Assembly: GCA_023458855.1 (NCBI GenBank)
Contig: JAEWWQ010000292.1
Location: 1-13,987, forward strand
Origin: Bacillota bacterium
GTDB lineage: Bacteria > Bacillota > Clostridia > Lachnospirales > Lachnospiraceae
Direction: 5' to 3'
Length of the DNA stretch: 13,987 bases
Under the pieces are notes generated by a model. It ran no database searches. It saw only the letters and a list, made by a program, of their open reading frames with translations, and was not told the DNA's origin. The position numbers and the translations under genes were made by a program. Shown one piece after another: positions 1-7,132 of this stretch. Every line of letters starts with the position of its first letter. Positions within the stretch are counted from its first letter, which is position 1.

Positions 1-1150
1 TTTCTATATCGTGGGGCAGCTGTTCATGAATGGGCTGCAGCTTGCAATTGTACCGCTTGTATTAGTGTCGATCAGTCTGGCATTGTGCAGTTTTAACAAC
101 GCAGGAAAGCTTGGCCGTATTGCAGGAAAGACAGTTGGCGGATTCCTTATTTTTTATGTACTCGGATGTTCCTTTGCCGGTGTCGTTGCCTATGCGGTAA
201 AGTCTTTGGGCTGGTTCAATGTTGTATTACCGGCAGAAGCGGCAACGGAGGCTGCAACAGTAGAACCATATAATGCATTAACAACAATTATAAATGCAGT
301 ACCTAATAATATCGGAACTGTAACAAGTACTAATACCAGAATTCTGGCAGTTGTTATGGTTGCTGTAATCATTGGAATCTGTATGCATTCCATGGGTTCA
401 AAAGCAGATAATTTAAAATCCCTGTTTGAAACGATTAATGAAATGATTCAGAAATATTTAACTTTTTTGATTAACAAAATCGGACCGGTAGCTATTTTCT
501 GTATGATTACAAGAACTTTTGCAATTTACGGAGTAGAATATTTGCGTCCGGCAGCAGCTTATGTTGTTACTGCCATTATCACATTATTCACATTCCTTTT
601 GATCGTATATCCATTGGCAGTCTTTGTTACAACCGGACTTAGTCCATTTAAGTTTATTAAGAAAATGGCAAAAGTAGGAGTATTTGGGTTTTCGACCAAT
701 TCCTCTGCGGCAACTCTGCCGATTAATACGAGAACATGTGAAGATGAACTTGGATGCAGTTCGGATATTACAAGCTTTATCTTACCGATGGGTATGACAA
801 TTAATATGAATGGTACGGCAATTATGCATATTATTGCAATTACCTTTATTGCAACCAGTGCAGGAATTAATGTTACACCTGCAAATCTGATTTTAGCCGG
901 TGCACTTGCAATCTGCGCTTCTGCAGGAACACCTGCAATTCCGGTTGCCGGAACAACGATGATCTTTACGGTGTTATCCGGTCTTGGATTTACATCTGAT
1001 GCATGCTTACTTGGTTACGCATTGATCGTAGCAATCAACAGACCTGTAGAAATGTCTCTTCTTACATTAAATGTGATTGGTGATGCTACTGTTAATGTAA
1101 TTGTAAATGAAAAAGAAGGAGAATTGGATAAAGCAGTATATAACAGCTAA
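1..1150 (+). CDS. DAACS-family cation:amino acid/carboxylate symporter, 5' end cut by window
   Basis: Integral membrane secondary transporter of the dicarboxylate/amino acid:cation symporter family (GltP/GltPh fold). The reading frame is open to the first base of the window, so the GTG at 11 is an internal codon and not the true start; about 382 residues are visible against roughly 400-440 for the family, so a short N-terminal part is missing. Family landmarks are the HP1-like SSAATLP (near base 703), the TM7 motif TINMNGTA (797-820), the HP2-like ASAGTPAIPVAG (around 916-951) and the TM8 end NVIGD (1070-1084). By alignment with GltPh from memory, the usual NMDGT is NMNGT here, and the position of the substrate-binding Arg397 is Leu (1058-1060). 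This argues against ordinary aspartate/glutamate binding. It is followed by a LysR regulator and a glycerate kinase, so the substrate could be glycerate, a hydroxy acid or a neutral amino acid. Family call is firm; substrate is open. Confidence 0.9.
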   Translation, partial: FYIVGQLFMNGLQLAIVPLVLVSISLALCSFNNAGKLGRIAGKTVGGFLIFYVLGCSFAGVVAYAVKSLGWFNVVLPAEAATEAATVEPYNALTTIINAVPNNIGTVTSTNTRILAVVMVAVIIGICMHSMGSKADNLKSLFETINEMIQKYLTFLINKIGPVAIFCMITRTFAIYGVEYLRPAAAYVVTAIITLFTFLLIVYPLAVFVTTGLSPFKFIKKMAKVGVFGFSTNSSAATLPINTRTCEDELGCSSDITSFILPMGMTINMNGTAIMHIIAITFIATSAGINVTPANLILAGALAICASAGTPAIPVAGTTMIFTVLSGLGFTSDACLLGYALIVAINRPVEMSLLTLNVIGDATVNVIVNEKEGELDKAVYNS

Positions 1151-1204
1151 TGGCTCCCTTTCTGGATAAAATTAAGCGTAAGGGAAAAACGGGAGATATG
1201 AAAT

Positions 1205-2113
1205 ATGGATACCAAACATCTGATTACATTGCTGACTTTTGCAGAAGAAAAGACATATTTGAAAACATCTATGAAGTTGAATTATGCACCTTCCACCCTG
1301 GCAGAGCATATTGGAGCACTGGAACAGGAACTGGGCGTGAAACTGGTAGAAAGTAAAGGGAAAAGGACAATTCTCACGAAGGGTGGAGAAAGTTTTTTAC
1401 CATATGCAAGACAGATCATGCAGCAGTATAAGATAACCTGCCAGGCAATGGCTTCCCTGAAACAGATTCAGGGAAAGCTGAGAGTACTGGCAGTAGAATC
1501 ATTAGCCCTGCATGTGTTAAGTGATGCTTTTGCCGATTTCTCAACAAAATATCCGGATGTCCATATGTCTATCGGAATCGCAAATGGTGATTCCGTGTCT
1601 GAAAAATTGAGAAATGATCAGGCGGATGTGGCATTTATATATGACATGGAACCGATTCATTCGAAGGAACTGGTAACAACAGTTCTTTTTAAGGAAGAAT
1701 TAGTTTTTGTAGTATCTCCAGAGCATAAGCTGGCAAAAAAAAGCGATGTGCAGCCTGTAGACTTTAAGTATCAGACCTTTATACTGGCGCAGAAGGGCTG
1801 CTATTATTCGAAGGTATTTAATACGATGTTGGAGGATAACCAGGTAACGGTACAAAAAAGACTGGAATTAGATAGCGGAAATCTGATCAAAGAGTATGCA
1901 AAGGCAGGTAAGGGAATCGCAATCTTACCGAGGAGCATAGTCGTTGAAGAATTGAGAAAAGAAGAGCTGGTATGTCTGGACTGGAAGGGTGCCAAGATGG
2001 AGATCTATGCGCAGGCAATTTCACAGAATCTGGAATGGCCGTTACCGGCAGTCCATAAATTGATTGACACAGCTCAGGATACAATAAATAAAAATGTATG
2101 GGTGCATGTGTAA
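1205..2113 (+). CDS. LysR-type transcriptional regulator
   Basis: Cytoplasmic DNA-binding regulator of 302 residues, the normal LysR length. Residues 1-60 form the winged helix-turn-helix, with the recognition-helix stretch YAPSTLAEHIGALEQELG; about residues 90-295 form the LysR substrate-binding domain that senses a small metabolite. The ATG at 1205 is chosen because GGGAG (1191-1195) lies 9 bases upstream; another ATG at 1198 is out of frame. It lies 54 bases after the transporter and 18 bases before the glycerate kinase on the same strand, so it is probably co-transcribed and probably controls this carbon-uptake operon. The operon promoter lies left of the window, so no operator can be assigned. 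The recognition helix differs from the common SQPAVS pattern (YAPSTLA), which is still within the family. The effector is unknown; glycerate or the transported substrate is a reasonable guess. Confidence 0.93.
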   Translation: MDTKHLITLLTFAEEKTYLKTSMKLNYAPSTLAEHIGALEQELGVKLVESKGKRTILTKGGESFLPYARQIMQQYKITCQAMASLKQIQGKLRVLAVESLALHVLSDAFADFSTKYPDVHMSIGIANGDSVSEKLRNDQADVAFIYDMEPIHSKELVTTVLFKEELVFVVSPEHKLAKKSDVQPVDFKYQTFILAQKGCYYSKVFNTMLEDNQVTVQKRLELDSGNLIKEYAKAGKGIAILPRSIVVEELRKEELVCLDWKGAKMEIYAQAISQNLEWPLPAVHKLIDTAQDTINKNVWVHV

Positions 2114-2131
2114 TAACAGAGGGGAGTAAAT

Positions 2132-3271
2132 ATGAAGGTATTAATTGCAATTGATTCGTTAAAAGGAAGTCTGACTTCTATGGAAGGCGGAGCAGCCATC
2201 ACAGAGGGAATTCACCGTGCAGATCCCGATGCCAGGGTACAGGTATCGCCGCTGGCAGATGGTGGGGAAGGAACGGTAGAAGCATTGACATCAGGTATGG
2301 GGGGCGTAATCCAAAATGTTATGGTGACAGGACCTTTGGGAGAACCCGTAAACTGTTCTTATGGAATGATTGAAAAAAATAAAACAGCAATTATTGAGAT
2401 GGCTGGGGCAGCAGGAATTATATTGGTACCGGAAACAAAGAGAAATCCGCTTCAGACCACCACCTATGGAGTAGGGGAAGTAATCTATGATGCAATAAAA
2501 AAAGGCTGCAGAAGATTTATTGTAGGAATTGGCGGAAGTGCTACGAATGATGGAGGAGTGGGTATGCTTCAGGCATTGGGATATGGATTCCTGGATGCAC
2601 AGGGAAAACAGATTCCCTTTGGGGCTGCCGGATTGGAGAAGCTCACTTCGATTACCTGCAATCATGCTATCCCGGAACTCTCGGAATGCGAATTTCTGGT
2701 TGCCTGTGATGTGACGAATCCCTTATGCGGAAGTAACGGAGCAAGTGCAGTATTTGGACCACAGAAAGGCGCCACACCTGAGATGGTTGCAATGATGGAT
2801 CAGTGGCTTGCAAATTTTGCAGAACTTGTTAAGACAGAAAAAGCGGATGTGGATGCAACTGCACCTGGTACAGGCGCGGCAGGAGGACTTGGCTTTGCAT
2901 TTCAATCATTTACCAATGCCAGTTTAAAGTCTGGTATCAGTATTGTACTGGAGGAGACCAGACTGGAAGAGAAAATCAAAGATGCTGATATTGTAGTGAC
3001 CGGAGAAGGAAGACTGGATCTTCAGACGGCTATGGGAAAGGCACCGATCGGTGTTGCAAAACTGGCCAAAAAATATAATAAAACAGTCATTGCATTTGCC
3101 GGAAGTGTGACAAAGGATGCGGTGGAATGTAATGGAAACGGAATCGATGCATTTTTTCCGATTCTGCGCGGTGTCAGTACACTGGAAGAAGCGATGGATT
3201 CCGAGCAGGCAAAAAATAATATGAAAGATACTGCCGAACAGGTATTTCGGCTGATCCGGGCAATATCTTAA
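2132..3271 (+). CDS. glxK: Glycerate kinase (GlxK/GarK family)
   Basis: Cytoplasmic kinase that phosphorylates D-glycerate with ATP, feeding glycolysis; characterised GarK/GlxK-type enzymes make 2-phosphoglycerate. The 379 residues match the family length (about 370-380). Conserved blocks are visible in order: IAIDSLKGSL at residues 6-15, PLADGGEGT at 40-48, GIGGSATNDGG at 132-142, VACDVTNPLCG at about 190-200, GTGAAGGLGF near 246, and VVTGEGRLD with MGKAPIGVA near 288-305. The start is supported by the ribosome binding site AGGGGAG 18 bases after the LysR stop. As the last gene of the transporter-LysR-kinase group, it defines the likely pathway: uptake of glycerate or a precursor, then entry into lower glycolysis. 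The next gene is convergent with only 26 bases between stop codons, and no clear terminator hairpin is seen there. The gene symbol follows family naming; the isomer formed is not proven by sequence. Confidence 0.95.
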   Translation: MKVLIAIDSLKGSLTSMEGGAAITEGIHRADPDARVQVSPLADGGEGTVEALTSGMGGVIQNVMVTGPLGEPVNCSYGMIEKNKTAIIEMAGAAGIILVPETKRNPLQTTTYGVGEVIYDAIKKGCRRFIVGIGGSATNDGGVGMLQALGYGFLDAQGKQIPFGAAGLEKLTSITCNHAIPELSECEFLVACDVTNPLCGSNGASAVFGPQKGATPEMVAMMDQWLANFAELVKTEKADVDATAPGTGAAGGLGFAFQSFTNASLKSGISIVLEETRLEEKIKDADIVVTGEGRLDLQTAMGKAPIGVAKLAKKYNKTVIAFAGSVTKDAVECNGNGIDAFFPILRGVSTLEEAMDSEQAKNNMKDTAEQVFRLIRAIS

Positions 3272-3297
3272 CATATCAGAAAAAAGCAGAAAAGGAC

Positions 3298-4215
3298 TTA
3301 GGAATGCTTGATATCGAGAGTGCCATAGGGAGTCTGCGCCAGATACTTTACCAAAGCCTGATCAAATTGTTTAATTGCACGACTGGTAGACAGATGTGAC
3401 AGATGATGACGAATACGATAAGTGATTCGCTTTGGCGGTTTTGGATTATTCGCAATCTCACTGATATAATAACTGTTTGTTTTTTCAAGCTCGCGTATCA
3501 CAGAAGCAGGTGCGATCATCCATAAATTTCCCTGTTCAAGAAAATGACGGATTAATTGAAAGGTATCTACCTGAATAACAGGGCGTTTGAGCATAGTAAT
3601 CCATTGATCATGCCAAATCTGATAATTGGTATCCCAGTTAAAGAATAATTCTTTGGAAGGGTCTAATTCGTCAGTATGAATTTTCGGCTTTTTTAATGGA
3701 GCATCCATGGGCTGTACAATATAAAGCTCTTCTTCTAAAAGGGGCTCCGAAACAATATTCTTAAAATGTAAATTGTGAAAAACAAAACCGACATCTATTT
3801 CGTGCTTTTCAAGCAATGCATATATTTCATAGGACTGGTGGGTCCGGATCTTCAGGTGAATGGGAAGCTCAGCCTGATTGATCTGAGAATAAAAGTCTGC
3901 AAGTAAAGTCGAATTTAAGGTGTCAATGCAGCCGATAGTCAGAAAGGAATGTTCCATACCATGCTGCAGCATCTGTGTTTCCTTCCAAAGAGAAATCCAG
4001 CGGTCCGCAATGGGAATGAATTCTTCACCATAACTGGTCAGTTCAATTGACTTAAAGCCCTTTTTTCGTACAACCAGCTGCATATTCAGTTCTTCTTCCA
4101 GCGTCCTTAACCGGTGACTGACAGTAGGCTGTGATAAAAAAAGACTTTCTGCTGTCCGTGTAATACTCTTTGTCTGAACAATCATAAGAAAAGTTTCGAT
4201 TTCTGCAAAAGTCAT
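3298..4215 (-). CDS. LysR-type regulator divergent from glutamate dehydrogenase
   Basis: DNA-binding regulator of 305 residues with an N-terminal helix-turn-helix (residues 1-60; the LSQPTVSHRLRTLEEELN stretch is a classic LysR recognition helix) and a C-terminal effector-binding domain. The start at 4215 has an AAAGGA-type ribosome binding site (minus strand, around 4223-4229). It is transcribed away from the glutamate dehydrogenase gene across a 194-bp gap, the usual arrangement for a LysR protein that activates its divergent neighbour and represses itself. Inverted repeats in that gap fit the T-N11-A rule for LysR sites. By analogy it may sense a sign of nitrogen or carbon status such as 2-oxoglutarate or glutamate, as B. 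subtilis GltC does for gltAB, but this protein is not claimed to be GltC. Its 3' end converges on the glycerate kinase gene. Confidence 0.93.
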   Translation of the reverse strand: MTFAEIETFLMIVQTKSITRTAESLFLSQPTVSHRLRTLEEELNMQLVVRKKGFKSIELTSYGEEFIPIADRWISLWKETQMLQHGMEHSFLTIGCIDTLNSTLLADFYSQINQAELPIHLKIRTHQSYEIYALLEKHEIDVGFVFHNLHFKNIVSEPLLEEELYIVQPMDAPLKKPKIHTDELDPSKELFFNWDTNYQIWHDQWITMLKRPVIQVDTFQLIRHFLEQGNLWMIAPASVIRELEKTNSYYISEIANNPKPPKRITYRIRHHLSHLSTSRAIKQFDQALVKYLAQTPYGTLDIKHS

Positions 4216-4253
4216 AGTAACTATCCTTTCTGTTAATATATAAATATAGTTAA

Positions 4254-4270
4254 TATTATACGATATAATA
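4254..4270. promoter_or_regulatory. Inverted repeat, candidate LysR operator near the lysR promoter
   Basis: TATTATA-cga-TATAATA is a perfect inverted repeat with 7-bp arms and a 3-bp centre; it contains T-N11-A, the LysR-site signature. On the minus strand the left arm reads TATAAT and could be the -10 of the LysR gene, so binding here would fit autorepression. The region is very A/T-rich, so a chance palindrome is possible. Confidence 0.45.
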
Positions 4271-4327
4271 ATTGATAAAAAAAGTATTTTCTGCTATTTC
4301 GGAAGAAGGAAAATAGATATTCGCTTT

Positions 4328-4341
4328 TTGTGTAATCACAA
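4328..4341. promoter_or_regulatory. Inverted repeat, candidate LysR site before gdh
   Basis: TTGTG-taat-CACAA is a perfect inverted repeat with 5-bp arms that satisfies T-N11-A. It ends 14 bases before a possible -10 (TACAAT, 4356-4361), about -33 from the implied transcription start, where the -35 would be. No good -35 hexamer is visible, consistent with a promoter that needs an activator. Role and partner are inferred from position next to the divergent LysR gene. Confidence 0.4.
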
Positions 4342-4355
4342 GTGTTCATGCCTGC

Positions 4356-4361
4356 TACAAT
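4356..4361 (+). promoter_or_regulatory. Candidate -10 element of glutamate dehydrogenase promoter
   Basis: TACAAT matches the sigma-A -10 at five of six positions and would give a leader of about 40 bases before the ATG at 4410. A -35 at the right distance is poor, so this is only a candidate, plausibly activator-dependent. Confidence 0.35.
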
Positions 4362-4409
4362 GTATTTATCAAAGGGAAAGCAAAAATCCCGAAAGAAGGA
4401 GAAAATATT

Positions 4410-5687
4410 ATGGAAGATACAAAAAAGAAAAGTTATAATCCTTATGACAACATGCTTGCAGTATTAGATCAGGCAGCAGAAAAACTGGGTTTACCAGAAG
4501 ATGAATATGTTACGTTGAAATATCCGGAACGGGAATTAAAGGTATCAGTTCCCATTAAAATGGATGATGGAAGTATCCAGGTATTTGAAGGATACCGTGT
4601 ACAGCACTCAAGCGCAAGAGGACCTTATAAGGGAGGAATACGGTATCACCAGAATGTAAATATGGATGAGGTAAAAGCATTATCTGCATGGATGTCATTC
4701 AAATGTGCTGTTGTAAATATTCCATATGGTGGTGCAAAGGGCGGAATTAAAGTTGATCCTGCTAAATTATCACGGGAAGAATTGATCCGTCTGACCAGGC
4801 GCTACACAACAAGGATTCTTCCGCTTATCGGACCGGATCAGGATATCCCGGCACCGGATGTAAATACAAATGGTGAGATCATGGCATGGATCATGGATAC
4901 ATACAGCTTATTCAAAGGTCATACAGTACCAGGTGTAGTAACTGGAAAACCAGTTGAAATCGGCGGTTCTGTTGGTCGTGTTGAAGCAACCGGACGCGGA
5001 GTTACAATTACTGCATATGAATGCATGAGGGCGTATGGATATGATCCGGCTGATACGAGAATCGCAATCCAGGGCTGTGGTAATGTTGGTGGTGTCGCAG
5101 CAGATATATTCTTTGCAGATAAGCGTAAAGTAGTGGGAATGAGCGACTATACAGGGGGGCTTTATTGTGCAGACGGACTTCCGGTGGATCAGATTCATGA
5201 GTTCATAAAAGCTGGAAATACCATGGACAGATTTGATGCACCAAATGTAAAACACATTTCCAATGAAGAATTAATCACCTGTGATTGTGACGTTCTGATT
5301 CCGGCAGCATTGGAAAACCAGATTACAGCTGATAATGCAGCAGATATCAAAGCTACGATGATTATTGAAGCTGCGAACGGGCCTACCGCAGTAGAAGCGG
5401 ATGCTATCCTGGCGAAAAAAGATGTAGTTGTATGTCCTGATATATTATCCAATGCAGGCGGTGTGGTTGTTTCCTATTTTGAGTGGGTGCAGAATATTCA
5501 AAATCTGACATGGGATCTGTCAGAGGTCAACAAAATGCTGGAGAAAATTATACTGACAGCATTCAATGAAGTACATAATATAAGTATGGAAATGCAGGTT
5601 TCACTCCGTATGGCTGCTTATATAGTAGCAATCCGACGTATCTGTACAGCCGGAAAACTCCGTGGTGGTCCGATTTCATTTGCCTGA
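4410..5687 (+). CDS. gdhA: Glutamate dehydrogenase (RocG/GudB-like, hexameric class)
   Basis: Cytoplasmic enzyme that interconverts glutamate with 2-oxoglutarate and ammonia using a nicotinamide cofactor. The 425 residues match the hexameric RocG/GudB type. The N-terminal dimerisation/catalytic domain (about 35-165) has PYKGGIR at 72-78, Lys98 in the SFKCA stretch, the catalytic lysine block PYGGAKGG (Lys110) and the catalytic Asp150 in PAPDVNT. The C-terminal Rossmann domain has GCGNVGG at 222-228, then VVGMSD ending in Asp246; this acidic residue after the second strand suggests NAD(H) rather than NADP(H), which is an inference. The start is supported by AGAAGGAG (4394-4401). It is monocistronic: divergent from the LysR gene and closed by a strong terminator. 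In an amino acid-fermenting or gut anaerobe it could act in glutamate breakdown or ammonia assimilation; the direction cannot be told from sequence. No key residue appears missing. Confidence 0.95.
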   Translation: MEDTKKKSYNPYDNMLAVLDQAAEKLGLPEDEYVTLKYPERELKVSVPIKMDDGSIQVFEGYRVQHSSARGPYKGGIRYHQNVNMDEVKALSAWMSFKCAVVNIPYGGAKGGIKVDPAKLSREELIRLTRRYTTRILPLIGPDQDIPAPDVNTNGEIMAWIMDTYSLFKGHTVPGVVTGKPVEIGGSVGRVEATGRGVTITAYECMRAYGYDPADTRIAIQGCGNVGGVAADIFFADKRKVVGMSDYTGGLYCADGLPVDQIHEFIKAGNTMDRFDAPNVKHISNEELITCDCDVLIPAALENQITADNAADIKATMIIEAANGPTAVEADAILAKKDVVVCPDILSNAGGVVVSYFEWVQNIQNLTWDLSEVNKMLEKIILTAFNEVHNISMEMQVSLRMAAYIVAIRRICTAGKLRGGPISFA

Positions 5688-5706
5688 TTATGACAGCAAT
5701 AAAGAT

Positions 5707-5753
5707 AATAAAACAAGTCCTTCAGAATAACAATCTGGAGGACTTGTTTTATT
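5707..5753. terminator. Rho-independent terminator after gdh
   Basis: A 20-bp stem (5707-5726 with 5734-5753) with a single G-U wobble closes a 7-base loop. The core is AACAAGTCCTTCAGA against TCTGGAGGACTTGTT, with an A-rich left flank and a T-rich right flank. It sits 20 bases after the gdh stop and just before the next promoter, insulating the two units. Confidence 0.92.
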
Positions 5754-5756
5754 TAC

Positions 5757-5786
5757 TTGACACAATCCCTACTAAAGTAGTATGAT
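5757..5786 (+). promoter_or_regulatory. Sigma-A-type promoter of the C-S lyase/Rrf2 operon
   Basis: A perfect -35 TTGACA (5757-5762) and a -10 TATGAT (5781-5786) lie 18 bases apart; TAGTAT (5778-5783) at 15 bases is a weaker alternative. The implied start near 5793 gives a leader of about 143 bases before the GTG start at 5936. This is the clearest promoter in the window. Confidence 0.75.
5769..5782. promoter_or_regulatory. Inverted repeat between -35 and -10, candidate Rrf2 operator
   Basis: CTACT-aa-AGTAG (5769-5780) is a perfect inverted repeat and overlaps a second reading of the same bases, TACTA-aag-TAGTA (5770-5782). The core ACTA-NNN-TAGT resembles the centre of IscR type 1 sites. 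Lying between the -35 and -10, it would block RNA polymerase when bound. The obvious candidate ligand is the Rrf2 protein encoded by the second gene of this operon, giving autorepression; this pairing is inferred. Confidence 0.5.
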
Positions 5787-5798
5787 TAGAAGTACAAA

Positions 5799-5884
5799 GT
5801 GTGAGAAGTAATTCTAAGATGTGAAAGAACCACATCTAAGAATCACTAAATCTCACCCAGGAAGAAGCCGCAGGCGTCTTCTTC
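5799..5884 (+). ncRNA. Structured 5' leader of unknown class
   Basis: The leader can fold into three stems. P1 pairs GTGAGA (5801-5806) with TCTCAC (5851-5856). Inside it, P2 pairs 5811-5823 with 5831-5843 (12 of 13 pairs, 7-base loop aaagaac). After P1, P3 pairs GAAGAAGCCG (5861-5870) with CGTCTTCTTC (5875-5884) around the loop cagg, with one mismatch. There is no T-run after P3, so it is not a plain terminator. I see neither a T-box sequence nor S-box core motifs. It may be an unassigned regulatory RNA, a stabilising leader or a small RNA; the fold was made by eye. Confidence 0.45.
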
Positions 5885-5935
5885 TCATGGATTATCTTGC
5901 CGCTTGTGTAAAATTGAGTATCAGGAGAGAGTGCA

Positions 5936-7132
5936 GTGAACAGATTTGATGAAATTATAGATAGAAGAAATACGAATAGTGAAAAATATGATTTTGCAGC
6001 AGAACGTGGGAAGCCTGTGGATGCTTTGCCTTTATGGGTGGCGGATATGGATTTCAGGGCACCGGACGAAGTATTGGATGCTTTGAAGCAGGCAGTGGCT
6101 CATGGAATCTTTGGGTATTCGGAAGTGAAGAGTGAATACTATCAGGCGGTTGCCGGATGGTTCACGAAGTTTTTTCAGTGGACACCAAGGGAAGAATGGC
6201 TTCTGAAGACACCTGGGGTTGTATTTGCGATTAATGCGGCAATTCGCGGATTGACAGAAGAGCAGGACGCTATTATGATTCAAACGCCGGTATATTATCC
6301 GTTTGCAAATTCGATCAGAAGAAACGGCAGAGTAGTTATTGAAAATGAATTGGTGTATACAGAGGGGCATTATGAAATGGACTTTGCTGATATGGAAGCA
6401 AAGATGAAAGCATATCATGTTAAGATGCTTATCTTATGCAGCCCTCATAATCCGGTGGGGCGTGTATGGACAAGGGAGGAACTTCTGAAAGTGGCGGATA
6501 TCTGTCTGCGGCATCATGTAATTATGGTATCTGATGAAATTCACTGTGATTTTACTTATGAAGGGCATCCTCATACGGTACTGGCAAGTCTGTCAGAGGC
6601 GGTAGCCAATCAGTGTGTGATATGTACAGCCCCAAGTAAGACATTTAATCTGGCAGGTCTTCAGACATCTAATATATTTATTCCTAATGAGTCTGTCAGG
6701 CGCCGTGTATGCGATGCCGCATTTTATAAAACGGGCTATTGTGAGATTAACAGTCTTGGCCTGGTCGCTTCCAGAGCTGCTTATGAAAAAGGAGAAAAGT
6801 GGCTTTGTGAGTTAAAGGATTATCTGAAAGAAAATCTGGAGTTTGTAAGAAATTTTCTAAAGACACGTATCCCGCAGATCAAACTGGTGGAGCCGGAAGG
6901 AACCTATCTGGTCTGGCTGGACTGCAGCGGACTTGGATTAAGTGATTCTGGACTTGAGGAACTTATCTTGCAGAAAGCAAAGTTATGGGTGGATGCAGGA
7001 AATATGTTTGGAAATAAAAGCGGACAGTTCGAAAGGGTAAATATAACATGTCCAAGAAGTGTATTACAGAAGGCATTGGAACAATTAGAGGCGGCAGTGA
7101 CTGAGAACCAGAGAAAGGGGGCAACATCATGA
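5936..7132 (+). CDS. patB: MalY/PatB-type cystathionine beta-lyase (PLP C-S lyase/aminotransferase)
   Basis: Cytoplasmic PLP enzyme of aminotransferase fold type I, 398 residues, the usual length for the MalY/PatB group. These enzymes cleave C-S bonds in cystathionine or cysteine conjugates, giving homocysteine or a thiol, pyruvate and ammonia. Visible marks are the PLPLWVADMDF-like N-terminus (here LPLWVADMDF near residues 31-40), the CSPHNPVGRVW block near residues 169-179, VSDEIHCDF near 198-206, and the Schiff-base lysine in APSKTFNLAG, Lys235 (codon 6638-6640). The start is GTG at 5936, set by AGGAGAGA (5923-5930). It is the first gene of a two-gene operon and overlaps the Rrf2 gene by ATGA, implying translational coupling. 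The Rrf2 partner suggests control by cysteine or sulfur status. Exact substrate (cystathionine, cysteine or another thioether) is not fixed by sequence; the gene symbol marks the family only. Confidence 0.9.
   Translation: MNRFDEIIDRRNTNSEKYDFAAERGKPVDALPLWVADMDFRAPDEVLDALKQAVAHGIFGYSEVKSEYYQAVAGWFTKFFQWTPREEWLLKTPGVVFAINAAIRGLTEEQDAIMIQTPVYYPFANSIRRNGRVVIENELVYTEGHYEMDFADMEAKMKAYHVKMLILCSPHNPVGRVWTREELLKVADICLRHHVIMVSDEIHCDFTYEGHPHTVLASLSEAVANQCVICTAPSKTFNLAGLQTSNIFIPNESVRRRVCDAAFYKTGYCEINSLGLVASRAAYEKGEKWLCELKDYLKENLEFVRNFLKTRIPQIKLVEPEGTYLVWLDCSGLGLSDSGLEELILQKAKLWVDAGNMFGNKSGQFERVNITCPRSVLQKALEQLEAAVTENQRKGATS

Noticed and set aside
1150..1356. 68-residue plus-strand frame overlapping the start of the first LysR gene
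   Set aside because: It is a shadow of the LysR frame (1205 onward), has no family features and no ribosome binding site.
4264..4269. Perfect TATAAT on the plus strand as the gdh -10
   Set aside because: It forms an arm of the palindrome, has no -35 at the proper distance and would imply a leader of about 135 bases; TACAAT at 4356 is a better candidate.
5793..5935. T-box or SAM (S-box) riboswitch before the sulfur gene
   Set aside because: Neither the T-box GGTGG-type antiterminator sequence nor the S-box conserved core is present.
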